A stretch of 64,000 bases of DNA from Pelobates cultripes (taxonomy: Eukaryota > Chordata > Amphibia > Anura > Pelobatidae). The position numbers and the translations under genes were made by a program. This document shows, one piece after another, positions 8,702 to 20,903 of the stretch. The stretch spans positions 202,862,966 through 202,926,965 of the forward strand of contig OW240912.1 of NCBI GenBank assembly GCA_933207985.1. The letters are read 5' to 3'. The notes beneath the pieces are model-generated. The model had not been told where the DNA came from, did not search any database, and was given only the letters and a program-made list of their open reading frames with translations. How positions within the stretch are numbered: the first letter of the stretch is position 1; each line of letters opens with the position of its first letter.

Positions 8702-11160
8702 AGGTTGGATTTGATAGACGTCAGTTGGTGTTTTTTTACCTAGATTACCATGTCATTGTGTAACTATGTAGTTTAGAATGAGATGTTTTTGTCTAAAGAT
8801 TGCTTTGTTTTAGTAGACATTGATTTTAATAAACTTACCAAAGGATTCAAGACTCCTAGAAAAAATTTTCAGATCATTTGTCTACAGACACCACTATAAA
8901 AGTAAATGGGAATTTTTGTAGATATTTCATTTGGAAAGTTTTTTTTTTTAACAATAGTGAATCATTTGGAAAGCTTGTTAAATCAATGCCTTTGTGTTTA
9001 TAATCTTCAAAGTAGTGAAGTATAGTAAAATAATTACTACTTTTATTACAACTGATGTCCCATTATCCATTTACCATATATATATATATTGAAATTCAAC
9101 GTTACATTTAATACTCATGTGTGGAAGACGTTTTCTAATTTTACAGATAACCTGATTGTCAACTGAATGAAATCATGACGAGAACTCACCATAAACATTT
9201 TCTGCTATGTACTGCCTTTCTTAATATTTTTTATGTAAATAGCTCAGCTATGTAAATAGCCCAGTCTGTGAAATGCTTTGTTTACAATACTTTATTGTTA
9301 GGGCCATGGCTTAGGCACTGACAATGTCAGTTCAGCATTAGTTAATCTGTCCAAAGTTATTAAAATAAGAACCATTAGGCTGAATAACAGTAAACACTTA
9401 TTGTTAATATCAAGGGAAGATTCCACTTGCTTTGTTTTGCTACATAAGAATTAAATTGTACCAGCTTTCTAGGCTAAGTGTCTAAGAGTTATTATCTTAT
9501 GTACCATGCCATTACAATATACAGTTATAGTCTTACATATACGTTTGGCATTACACTGACTGCTGTATGTAGTGTAACCGCTGGTGGTTCCCTTATTTAC
9601 CACTATAATGTCTTAAAGCATAGAACGTAGTAGGGCTAACCATACAGATATCTTAGCCATAATTTTATATAGTGTAAGAGATCCTCTATTTAACATATAT
9701 AAATAATTGAGAATACAATATAAAATAAGGATTGTCTTGGAAGCAATCGTTTTGTCTTTTTGATATTTATTATATAAAAATATAAAATCCATTATAGCAG
9801 AGTTTATAAGATTAAATTACATGCTTGCAAATATCATTAATAGGTTAACATACCCTTCTGAACATGTCATCATGTCAGCCTCTCTGTCATTTTAAGATGG
9901 AGCAGCGTCTGTCTCCAAGTCTCTCCTCTGTGTCTTAACATTTAAAAGTACACCTATTTATACCTTAGGTGTCTCCATTTTAGGTTACTGTAGTTCAAAT
10001 ATGAAAAAGTAACACTTCTTTTACTTTATTCAATTTAGGACCTCCCTTAATTTGGCAAACATACAAGGCCATAACTAAAGGGTGCATACGTCATGGAAAT
10101 TTTCCTGACTTAGTTCAAGATGGCATCTTAAAGTCTGAATAGGTTATCTGTTGTTTATACTAAGTCGTAAGTGTACAGTCGTGGGAGATTCCCGGATTTG
10201 GGGAAGTTCCATTAACTTGGGGTTACCACAGTATATTGTGTACTGCAAGAGTCATAGCATAGCCTTGAAGCTTGTTTATGCATTATTGTTATTGTAATTC
10301 GTCTGGGACAAAATGGCGCAAACATATTATGCACTGAGGTTATTGCTTAAAGAAACAGTTATGAAAAACAATATGTTCCATTTCTAACACCTTGTCAGTT
10401 TGCAATATCTCTTAAAGACAAAGTACACAGTTTAAGAAATACAACATTTCATTCTAAAACTTGTAATATTTGCATTTGCCCCTAACAGTAGCGTTTTATA
10501 ATTTGCTTTAGTCTAATGTCGTATCATTGGCAATTCAATGGATTAAATCAAGACAATCTTTGTGCTCACTAACATGTTAGAGAGATGTCCAGGAAAGAAA
10601 TAGTTTCTTGCTTTGTTGCATTAAACATATGAAAGATAACTACACAGACATGTACAATCGTTTCTTGTACGTAATTATTTGCTACTTTCCTTGATTCTCC
10701 CTAGAGTCATGAAGTCATGAAGAAGGAATAGAGTGTATATCTGCAGAGACAGGAAGTGTATGAACCAGGTGAGAAAATGACTCAAATATTGCAAATACCC
10801 TCAAAACAAAAGAAAGCCAAATGTGTTGTCATAATAAAACAACAGTATTAAGGTACTTCTGTTGAAACAGAAATATGTATGTATAACCTCTTTTGTAAAC
10901 ACTACAACACCTTTTGTCTTGTTTCTGGACAGGGTTCCCTGAGTCTTCATAAATTGGGATTACTTAAGGCTGTGATTCTTGTTTGAAATAACTTTAGTCA
11001 TCAGAAAACCTGCACAGTGAATGGAATCATGCCAGCATTGAGCATAACCTATAGGCAGGAGATATATAATATAATTTAAAGTGTAGAACATTCTATATGT
11101 AGCATGGTTGATGTTAGACGGTCCTGCAGAGAGGATAGTATCTGGTCATACTGTACAGGG
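8702..11160. other. Intergenic DNA without recognisable gene
   Basis: AT-rich sequence with stops in all frames and only minor simple repeats (short TA runs near 9,080). I see no coding exon, RNA gene or transposon end here. Old, strongly diverged repeats cannot be excluded by eye. Confidence 0.6.
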
Positions 11161-11741
11161 ATTAACCACTTGGATACTGTCACGGTTAACCACCCCAACA
11201 CGCAGAGTATTTTCCCCCAGTCCTCTTAATATAAAATGTATTACCAGTCCATAAATGGGCTTGATTTAATGTATGATGACAGAAGAATAGTCAGTGAATA
11301 GTCAGGTACAATAGGAATCAAGAAATCGGAAGAATCAGGCACAAAGCCGGGTCAAGGATGCCAGAGAACAGAGTTGTCAAGGGTATCATAATCAAAACCA
11401 TAAAAACAGAAACTAGTTATCTCACTATTGGGATCACTGAAGAATCAACAACAGTAAACAACAGAAAAATCACTGTATTTATGTGTAGTGCATTTGCATC
11501 GAAACCAGAGCGACAAAACATAAGGGGATGTCGCAAATAATGCAATTTTGCATGAATTGAAGGCACAGAGGCAATGCACCATAAAAAGGAGTGTGGCAGC
11601 AGTGTTTGGCATCAGAATTGCCAGCAGAGGGGTTAGAGATGAGGAGAATAGTGTGGTAATGAATAATAGCACCACGTGAATGGAACTAGGTGAGTGTGGA
11701 CATGGGCAGTGTTAGAGATGCATACTGATTTACATCCAGCC
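11161..11741. other. Repeat-like non-coding stretch
   Basis: The stretch near 11,280-11,400, rich in AGTCAGG, AATCAGG and GCCGGGTCAAGG phrases, resembles the one near 55,180-55,330 (GAGCCGAGG, AATCAGGATC), so both may derive from one interspersed family, possibly an LTR. Boundaries and class are not visible. No open frame of note. Confidence 0.35.
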
Positions 11742-12125
11742 ATACACCGAGTGGGCACTTTATTAGGTAAGACTTTATGCTACTGGGAAGTATATCCATT
11801 TGCCCTGGAACAGTCTTAATTCCTCACTGATAGACTCTTTAAGGCACTGGGAAGATTCCTTAGAAATGCTGGCCTCATGTTGACATGATATGGGCCGGCA
11901 GGTTAAAACAGATGAGTTGGCTGGAGATTTCACTACAACCAAAAGTTGTTCTCCTGAATTTAGATCTTGTGACTGTGGAGGGCATCGGATACCCTGAACT
12001 TCATGGAACTAGTGTGAGATGACTTGTGCTTTGTATCATTGCGCTTTCTACTGCTAGAAGTAGCAATTAGAAGGTGGGTAGGGATGCACATTGTCAGACA
12101 CAATACATAGGCAGACTGTAAATTT
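11742..12125 (-). pseudogene. Decayed Tc1-like transposase fragment
   Basis: The plus strand opens with CGAGTGGGCACTTTATTAGG, a motif seen at the end of a widespread vertebrate Tc1-like repeat. On the minus strand, badly decayed sequence near 12,060 corresponds to the QQDNAP catalytic block, and 11,960-11,985 corresponds to the block ending SPDLNPIEH. Only the C-terminal half is represented and frames are destroyed. The family match is from memory of the nucleotide pattern, so it is moderately secure. Confidence 0.5.
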
Positions 12126-12849
12126 TAAATAACAATAATATGTTATTACACAGCATGATGTGTGTCAAGCGAATTTCCATGCTGATTATAATTCTCCAGT
12201 TATGAAAATAGAGGTCCAGCACATATAATGCAAACTCTCTATTTATTTAATATTTAGCACTCAAATTATACAAATGGTACTAGGTCACATTCCCTGTACA
12301 TTCCAAATGGTTCCTGACTTTTCAAAGCTTTTGCCTAGAATAATTCACATTGTTTTAAAAATGCTACTCTATCTCCTCTTCGTCTACTTGAAGAAACTCC
12401 ATCTTTTACTTGTAAAAGTAGTAAAGATGATGTTTAGTCTCTGAATACTAAATAGTAAGGAACAGGTATATAATCTCTTGTCATTCTTAGTGGAGAAAAA
12501 TGCTTAGAAAAACAATCTTTCACATTTCGTGTGGTCTCTCCTATGTAGATTTAATCTCAAGGGCATTTTTATATATAAACTATGAAGAATGAGTTACATG
12601 TTAAGAAACCACTAATATTGCAAATATGAACACATTTTGACTCCTTAAAGACAGAATTGCATGTTGAACAATTCAGACAAGAAAAGTTTACTCTTTTTGG
12701 TTTACAATTTGAGTAGACTTAATGATCTTGTAAGGATCTCCCAATTTTTAAGGATAATTGTGGCCAAAACATGTCTGTGTGTTTTACCTTTAATAAATGG
12801 AGAGCTTGCATTGGGAGAGCTGGAACTTTATTTTTGCAATTATATGGAC
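12126..12849. other. Intergenic DNA without recognisable gene
   Basis: AT-rich sequence. An uninterrupted 75-codon frame at 12,661-12,888 has no recognisable motif and runs into the next inverted-repeat element, so I do not call it a gene. Confidence 0.5.
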
Positions 12850-13007
12850 TATTTACTAAAGGGAGAATTAAAAGTGAATTCAAAGTGAATTTCAAATTTA
12901 AGGTAAAAAAGCTGAACTGCAAAAATTCTCTTAGCTAGCTATGCTTTTAGTTCAACAACTCTGGCCTCAAATTTGAAATTTACTTTGGATTCTCACTTTA
13001 GTGAATA
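12850..13007. mobile_element. Miniature inverted-repeat element, family A, copy 1
   Basis: About 158 bp with imperfect inverted repeats of ~45 bases: TTTACTAAAGGGAGAATT on the left, and the complement of TCTCACTTTAGTGAATAA on the right, continuing into TTTCAAATTT. A second copy with the same ends lies at 25,646-25,793. Superfamily unknown; a 2-3 base target duplication (TA or TWA) is possible but not resolvable. Confidence 0.7.
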
Positions 13008-13639
13008 ATCTTATATATTCCCATGCAAATTTCAAGAGAAGTTAGAGTTGTATTCTGATTAGTTGGCTTACAACACAATTAATCAGAGCGCTCTGACTGA
13101 GCTTCCATATCCATTAAGTGTTTTCCCATAGTGCAAGGTCATTCTGAGCCGAGCCCTCCATGGATGAATTTAAATTAATTTTTTTGCAAATTTGTCTTTT
13201 TTTCCCCTTCGATAGTAGTGCCTGTAATTAATGGATTTACATTTGCTCTTTTGTTTAGCTAAAAAAGCAAATATAAGAAGAAAGATGTCTGATGGTAAGT
13301 ATATCATATTATTTTAAGGTTTTAGATTTATTGGTTCCCCTAACTATTATTAGGAATGGTGTATTGCTACAATTTTGGAAGGTAAATGATATTTCAATAA
13401 CGCGCGCTCGGACAACCACAAGGGAAACCACGACAGGGCACTGAGCAGGATGAGAACTGGGCCTAAATTCCCCTCCTCTAGATTTGATAGGCTGTTACCA
13501 GGTCCATTTGCATAATTGCTGCTCAGCATTAACCCTTCTGTGGATTTGGTTGCTGCTCGGCACAACTTTTCATGTGTGGACAGTAAATACCATTAACCAC
13601 ATTTTTATAAGTGGATGAATACGTGACAGGATGCTAGGA
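13008..13639. other. Intergenic DNA without recognisable gene
   Basis: No motif, RNA gene or repeat end is evident. A 71-codon minus-strand frame at 13,350-13,565 has no family features. Confidence 0.5.
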
Positions 13640-14100
13640 AGATAGATTCCCCTATTATTATATTTAGTGCCCCCGCCTACTGCCAATGGGTGGAGGCTGG
13701 GCAGGACTATACTTATATCACCAATTTATCATTTGAGCCCCCACCCACTGCCAATGGTTGAAAGCTTGGGAGACACTAGGTCTTCCGCTCATTTTATTTA
13801 ATAGCTCCATGTGCTGGCCATGGGTGAGGGCATGGGAGAGGGACACTACGTCCCCAATCTTATTCTAATTTTAGGTGCCCCACCATGAGGTCAGTCACTA
13901 GTCTTTAATAACACCAAGCTTCCAGTGGCTTAGCAAACACGCCTCTACCCTGCCTTTATTAGTCACGTTCCTACCCGCAGCTTGGTGTGTTGGGTCGTGA
14001 GGGAGGATTTAACCCCATTGGCTTAATTTATTTAATCTTCTTGACCCTCAGCATGGGGTGGGAGGGGACATGGGGGGATTTAGGAAGCAGGGGGAAGTAT
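13640..14100. repeat. Degenerate minisatellite, period about 80 bp
   Basis: The phrase (G)CCCCC(A/G)CC(C/T)ACTGCCAATGG recurs at about 13,670 and 13,740, with weaker versions near 13,810 and 13,880. Each is followed by a G-rich stretch (TGGGAGAGGGACACTA-type) and then ATTTTATTTA. Units are strongly diverged, so this is an old array. Confidence 0.6.
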
Positions 14101-14324
14101 TTTTCATAATCAAAACAGGTAGCTCCCTTATTGTAATGAACTAAATGAACGAACAAATGGCAAGGATGAAACTTTGTCCAACAAGCAATTTGTTCTTACT
14201 TTAATTTATTGTAATTTGCGTTTGCTCATATATCTTTTGGAGGACTGAATGAATTGGTGAAAATTTGGAGGAAAATGCATTAGTGTAAAAACAAATGCCC
14301 AGGTCTACTGGACATTTAAGGTTG

Positions 14325-14670
14325 GGGTCTTTGCTTTATAAAGAGGCAAAGTTGTTTTTTTTTTTTTCATTAACTATTGCCTTTTTTATGCATGACAATA
14401 CCTTAGTGGCCTTAGAAACTTCTACCTGACATTACACACTGTTGTCTCTAGATCTATTATCTATAACAATTCCCAAGCCCTTCTCATTTATTGCTTCCTT
14501 ACATCAGTACCATTTAGGGTATACAGTGTATTTGCAGACACCCATTTTTTGTGTCAATTCCCTCTACACAAAGTAATATCCTACTCACATTATATTACAT
14601 TGGTTTGTGTCATTTGCAAGCACTAATACGTGCCCTTCAAAGCCTTTTTAAAAATCCTTAATAAACAGGT
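14325..14670 (-). pseudogene. Decayed CR1 RT fragment
   Basis: The plus strand follows the same word order as CR1 copy 1 at about 3,187-3,590: TTTATAAAGAGGCAAA, then ATGACAATACCTTA and GGCCTT, then TATAACAATTCCCAAG, then TTTGTGTCATTTGCAAGCAC (the complement of the catalytic FADD region). It is heavily mutated with small deletions and encodes nothing intact. Confidence 0.75.
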
Positions 14671-14945
14671 TTGTATGTCCAGTTGAATTTTCCCAAATAT
14701 GGATGACAGGAAAATTGGTGGTATGTTTGTGGGAGAAAAGGCATTTTAGATGTCAAAATAGGCTGAAAGTCCATTGTTTATCAGCATTGCTAAACTATTA
14801 AGTTAGCCTTAAAGAAGTGTATGTATTGGGGCTTATGTGTACTATGGTCGTTGCTGCCTCCCAAGAGTAGTGGGAGTTTGAGTGCAGGACTTGCTTTTTT
14901 GTATTTGTATTAACCTTAAAGAATATCACTTCATATAGCATAGAG

Positions 14946-16130
14946 CAAGCATGTCAAACTCAAAGGCTAACACGAGACAAATAAAAAAGGGTTGCGTTTA
15001 TATGGGCCGCAAAACCCCCCCAAAACTTTAGTTTTCATAGAAACGTAGGTTTATTTAGAAAAGTACAGTATGAAAAAAGTTGCTTTACTGACACTGGACG
15101 TCCTCACGCTCACAGGGCTTCAAAGTAAACAAAAGAGAGTGCATTTGCATATAACCAATGTTTCAGTCCAACTACCTCGACATATTAAGAAAAATTTGGT
15201 AATAGGATTGAAATGGTGAATGTATGCTGTTGCACAGCTGTAAAAAACAAATTACATTATCTTGTTGATTTTGAAGTCCTATCAGTGTGTTCTTCACTTT
15301 GGCTGAGATAGGAAAGTATTTGGAGGCTATTTTGCAAAAAGCTCCCCGGCCAAACAGCATCTCCATGGGGAGCGTTCAGCGCCTCAATGCAGACCCAATC
15401 TAATACACTGCCCCCTCCCCATTCTAATAAACTGCCCCCCAATTTAACACACTTCCCTCCCCTCTCATCACTCTAATACACTGCCGCTCCCCCAATTTCA
15501 CACTGCCCCACTCCCACCACTCTACTTTAATACACTACCCTCAATCCCACCAATTTAATACACTGCCCCCTCCCTTTCCTAATTTAATACACTGCCCTCA
15601 CCCCATTTTAACACACTGCCCCCCTATTACTAATTTAATACACTGCCCTGTCCCTAATTTAACACACTGCCTGCCTTCCACCACTCTAATACACTACCCT
15701 TCCCCAATATAGCACACTGCCCTCACTCCCATCAACTCTAATTTAATACACTGCCCCCTCCTTCACCTAATTTAACACACTGCCCCCCTACAACCACTCT
15801 AATTCACTGTCTCCTCCTTCCCCCAATTTAATACAGTGCCCTCCCCCCATCCCCAATTTAACACACTACACAGGAAGGTCCCCAAGCTCTGCTCTTTTCT
15901 GCTCAAGTAGGCCTGTCCAGCTCTGCTCTTTTCTGCTCAAGTAGGCCATGCTCCTCTGGCTCTGTGGGCACGAGGGAAGGGGAGTGCCTGGCCTGCTTTG
16001 CAGACAGACAGCCACTCTGCCCACTAGTGGCCATGAGAGGGAAGACAAGGATCAGATAGAGCCACAGCACAAAGTGACCACAGGGAAAGGCGGCTTATAT
16101 TCATTGTGGGCCGCAAGTCTGACATGCTTG
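14946..16130. mobile_element. hAT/Charlie-like non-autonomous element
   Basis: A 1,185-bp unit with ends CAAGCATGTC (14,946) and GACATGCTTG (16,130), perfect 10-base inverted repeats that continue less perfectly (CAAACTCAAAGG; GGGCCGCAAG). Flanks GCATAGAG (14,938-14,945) and GTGTAGAG (16,131-16,138) agree at 6 of 8 positions, consistent with an aged 8-bp hAT duplication. The interior holds no transposase; much of it is the CACTGCCC minisatellite at 15,395-15,870. Confidence 0.65.
15395..15870. repeat. CACTGCCC-rich minisatellite inside the hAT-like element
   Basis: Around fifteen irregular units built from AATTTAATACACTGCCC or AATTTAACACACTGCCC followed by a C-rich spacer of varying length (about 20-40 bases per unit). 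A 33-base direct repeat (AGCTCTGCTCTTTTCTGCTC) follows immediately at about 15,888-15,950. Confidence 0.85.
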
Positions 16131-16138
16131 GTGTAGAG

Positions 16139-17645
16139 TATTCGATTAACACACAAAATCCCATGAGCTGTGGTTTGTGATTGCATACCACATGAAAGTA
16201 AAATATCAAGATTCATAAATATTCCTGTAGTAGAACATTTTTAATAACATATAAGAAAAAAGAACAACTACAAATCACTGTGTAAAACTGAATAAAGACA
16301 GATAAATTGGTATACATGTTAGTAGATAATTGCACACTTACTAAAAATTATAGTGCTGAAAATGTAAGCGCAAGCTCGTGTTATGGCCCCTTTTGGCCCC
16401 CTGGTATGACGTGTAATAAGCAATCCTGGATTCATTCGGTAAATTCTGAATGATGCACCTTTTATTTTCTCTTATTATTCCAGTCGTGAGCTCATTTGGG
16501 CTTTTCTTGAAGAGCAAAGAAAAATATAAATAACAACTGGGTTCATGTAACTGAATCTTGTCAGTTTTAAGACTTCTGCTCTAATCCACACAGTACAATA
16601 TCAGCATTTATCACTCCCCCATAAAAGCAACCACTTATAAAACTTGCAGTATTATGTATAAAAAGTGGTCTTTTTTTTAGGCTGGTTTTCTGACACTGTT
16701 CCTATTTATTTCCTTATTTGCACCAAAATATTTATTACAGTCCCTCTTGTGTCATTTTATTTTTCTGTTCCATTTTGGTTCTCATTTTTTGGCTCACAAA
16801 TGTTATTCCAAATGTACAAAAAAGTGGAGCTAAAGTGCAAATGTGAACAAAATAATCATTCAAATTGTGAATGTATATTATTTTTTACTCTAATCCTAAT
16901 TTTACAAATTTGTCTTATTTTATGAATGTAAATGATGGCAATATCATCATTAGAAAAAAGGAGCATAAAAAAATGCAAGAGGGGATTAAAAAAGAAAATG
17001 GCTGAGAAATTGACCATTTTGGCACATTGCAGAAAAGCTGGAAAAAAAAGTCTTCAATGTATACAAGTGGAGTAACGGTTTTATACATAACATTAGTGTA
17101 TTTGCACAAAACTGCTGCAAATGTGAAATCCACTTATTGCACCCATAGATTAGTTGTCAGTGTTGACCTACTGCACATGGTATATTAATTTATTATTTTA
17201 TATATTATATATTTTTTGATATATTAATGTTTTGAGAAAATCATTTTAAAACCTTATCCAAAAATATATCCATAAATTGAGGCCCATATGCCTTAGACTC
17301 CTACTCCACAATAAGTGCACTGCTATTCGTAACTTATACAGGATAATGCAACATCCATCTGAGTTTACCATCAAGAACAAATGCTGAGACCTTAAATTGT
17401 ACATGACTCTACCTGAATAAGACTCCCTGCTGTTGGATAATTTGCGATCCTCAGGGTACATACCTACACATGTGGTGGACTTGCACATTGGCAGTTGTTT
17501 TGGGGGATTCAGTCAAGGACCTCCTCTCAAAGGATTTCCACAGCATCTATGATCTAGATCCCTGAGCATTCCACCTTTCCCAAAGAATATATAGATTTCC
17601 CACCACTCCCATAAACTGTGAGATAAAATTAAAAAAAAAAAAACG
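16139..17645. other. Intergenic DNA without recognisable gene
   Basis: AT-rich sequence with only short open frames that show no family motif (for example 16,665-16,925, a hydrophobic translation expected from T-rich DNA). Simple A-runs occur at about 17,628-17,643. Nothing supports a gene or RNA. Confidence 0.55.
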
Positions 17646-19021
17646 GAGGTGAAAAAGAGGGCTCTTGCAGATAGTTTTACCACGTGACAGGAGGCTTCAT
17701 ATTTTTCAAAAACTTCCTTTACTTACTCCATATAAACCTCCTTTACTCACTCCATATAGCAGCAAAGAATAGAGAAACAAAAACCAATCAGATGTAAGGA
17801 TAAGGTATAAGCCCCTTCCACTAAGATACTTCCTCTTTTTTTGCTGCTCCATCACAAGTCAGGTCAGAGTATTTTGTTCTTACATTGCTTTTGACTTTAC
17901 TACTGTAAATGTATAATATTAGTTACATTATTTTTTTTTATGGTTCTAATTACCTCTCTTTAATGTTTCCTTTGGTAACTTTATTACACTGGGGCTTTGG
18001 GGAGGTTTCAAAGGGTATTGGGTGCCCTAGGCCTCCACGATCCCTGCTTTTGGGGTTGCTTACCCTCCACCTTTTTGTTCTGGGTTTTTCCCCGTCCCCT
18101 TATTGTGCCCCCTTGTTACCCTCCCGACACTCAGAGACCGTGTCCAACTTTAACCGTCAGCTCCGAGTGCCGGGAACCCTCCCTTCAGTGGCTACGTTCG
18201 CCACCTCCTATGGATGTGATCGCAGCGCTGAACTCTATACAACGTGAGATGCCATGTTTGTACTTTTTTCTGTTCGTGTATTTGTTTGCACGCCGAACAC
18301 AACATAAAAATACAATCGCATTCGGCACGTTAACTTTCCCATTGGGTCTGTGTGTTTCGCTGCATATGTGTCCAGCGGTCGCACTGCATAGCGTTCGGTA
18401 GTTTACTTCATATACTTTCTACCGAACGTTTGGTATTTTGTATTCCTACTTGTATTTCTTTTGTGAGTTTGAGGAACCGTTCGCACGTTTAACTAGGCGT
18501 TCCTTTTGTTCTCACGACAGAATTTCGCTGGCTTTCCGACTGCCATCTTGGATCTCATATCTTGGATGGCCATTTTGTAGAAGTTTTATAGGTGATTTGT
18601 TCAGACGGTGATTTTGACTCTCCAGTCACATTTCCAGTATTATTGCAAATTTAACTGCCAAAAATGATCGGCCTCATTCAGCATTTTGCCTCCAGGGACC
18701 AGTTAAGGTTAGTGTTAACCTTTTGGGTGTGGGACGGCCGCTTAGGTATAATACCCAGTAACCCAGCCCGGGGTGAGCCCCATAATTAGTCCTGCTGAAC
18801 GGGAGTTGTGCACGCAATCTCCCTCTTTATCTGGGTGAGCCCCAGAGTGTCATACGCTTAACCTACTGATATATACGTGGCTTAAACAACGTCATTTTGT
18901 CCCCTCTACCAGTCCCTATGCCTCACTTGCCTTACAATTTTTGCACGATCCATAGATTCCGCTACATTGGGTGAGCCCCATAATTTTATCTTCAACCAAT
19001 ATCTATATTCATATACATACA

Positions 19022-20800
19022 ATGGAGCGTAACATGGAAGATACCCAGCTCCCCACCGATTCACAAGTCTTAAAGGAACACTATAGTCACCTAAATTACT
19101 TTAGCTAAATAAACAGTTTTAGTGTATAGATCATTCCCCTGCAATTTCACTGCTCAATTCACTGTCATTTAGGAGTTAAATCACTTTGTTTCTGTTTATG
19201 CAGCCCTAGCCACACCTCCACTGGCTATGATTGACAGAGCCTGCATGAAAAAAAAAACTGGTTTCACTTTCAAACAGATGTAATTGACCTTAAATAATTG
19301 TATCTCAATCTCTAAATTGAACTTTAATCACATACAGGATGCTCTTGCAGGGTCTAGCAAGCTATTAACATAGCAGGGGATAAGAAAATCTTAATTAAAC
19401 AGAACTTAATTAAACAGAATTTGCAATAAAGAAAGCCTAAATAGGGCTTTCTTTGCAGGAAGTGTTTATGGAAGGTTTTGCAAGTCACATGCAGGGAGGT
19501 GTGACTAAGGTTCATAAACAAAGGGATTTAACTCCTAAATGGCAGAGGATTGAGCAGTGAGGCTACAGGGGAATGTTCTATACAGCAAAACTGCTTCATT
19601 AAGCTAAAGTTGTTCAGGTGACTATAGTGTCCCTTTAATTAACGTGGCTGTGACCGCCTCAGTGGAAAAAGCTAAGGCCCTACCCACAGGAAGAAGAATC
19701 TGATGATTAATCCAACGGCCAATCCCACCCGGTTAAATGCCACTGGAAGGGTGAGGGATCTATGGCTGACCCCTGCAAAGGAAAAGCCCCCTTGAGACGC
19801 AAACAACGGTCTTGTCCGGCACCCTAGCCGGTCTTCGACCTATCCTCAGACGAGGAACAGGACGTACCTCCTTCCCTCTCCATTCTAGATGAATGGCAGG
19901 CAGATGCTTCCGACTCAGAAGATAAACTATGGGAACAGTTCTGGGTGAGCCCCAGACATTGGAGGATACGAATATCTCGGTCATTACCAATCAGCTTGAA
20001 GGGGAGATTTTTCTCTACGCTACAGGGCGACGTATGTTTGAACAAAGGACTATACAGCACCCCCGCTCCAGGGATTAGATGCCCCTAGAACACCTCGTGT
20101 GATTTATGCATTTCAGGCTGAGGAAATCGTTAGATAAAGAAGTGCGGAAGAGGCTATACTCGGAATGCCCACGTCTTTCCCTCCCAGATAAAGTGGCGTT
20201 CACACCAGAATTTGATCAGCTTACGCTATCACATAAAGGTGTTGAACGTGGTTTTCGGGGAACACAGGACAAACTCCTGGATGCTAGCGCTTACACCCAA
20301 GCGGAATCGTTTGCAGCAGACAATGTGAATGAATGGGCACACAACACCTGCAAGTGGGCCCAATGTTGTTTTTGTTTCTAGGGCAACACGAACGTGGCCC
20401 TCTCATCGGAGAGGCGCCATGCAGCACTCTTCAGGATCGATGCCAAGCTTGCAGGGATGGGCAAGGAACTGGGTGTGCAAGCCAGAGGCAAACTATTCGG
20501 AGAGGCATTTTTAAAAGAGCTGAACAAGCATTTAAATGTTTTTCCCATCTTTAAATAAGGTGCAGTCATCCATGTGCAGGGTGTTCAGAGGCAATACACG
20601 GAGGGGTGTTTTTGGTAGGGCTGGTCAGCAACAAGGCTGTGCCACCAGCTAATTCTGGCCATGAGGCCCCCGAACGTCACGCACACAACCCTTCTATCCA
20701 GAAAAGGGGGAAGCCGACAACCCTTCCACTATTTCAGAGGCTCGGGCAGAGACAGTGGCAGTTAAGGACAAGCTAAAGCACATTTCACCACAGGTAAGCC
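19022..20800 (+). pseudogene. DIRS1-like gag region, disrupted
   Basis: A possible start ATGGAGCGTAACATGG at 19,022 reads only 16 codons before the T2-like insertion at 19,070. After the insertion, short blocks continue in shifting frames, such as 20,106-20,381, with a helical-looking QDKLLDASAYTQAESFAADN segment. The position ahead of a DIRS RT is the main reason for the gag label, as gag proteins are poorly conserved. Many stops; non-functional. Confidence 0.45.
19070..19638. mobile_element. T2/Kolobok-like miniature element in DIRS gag
   Basis: 569 bp including TTAA at both ends (19,070-19,073 and 19,635-19,638). Inverted termini: TTAAAGGAACACTATAGTCA on the left, and the complement of TGACTATAGTGTCCCTTTAA on the right, extending into CACCTAA...TTTAGCT. 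The TTAAAGG end plus TTAA duplication fits the T2/Kolobok group of frogs. The interior has a second, weaker palindrome (TTAACTCCTAAATG at 19,528-19,541 against CATTTAGGAGTTAA at 19,167-19,180). No coding capacity. Confidence 0.8.
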
Positions 20801-20903
20801 ACTTTTTCACATCTACTAACTAAGACACTGTTTGCAGGTCGCCTAACCGTTTTCTTCCAGAACTGGAAAAAAATTGTCTTCAGATACATGAGTCTTACAA
20901 ACT

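Noticed and set aside
17909..18401. Overlapping plus-strand frames of 112 and 134 codons
   Set aside because: They lie in the non-coding leader of the DIRS-like element, two frames are open together, and neither shows a motif.
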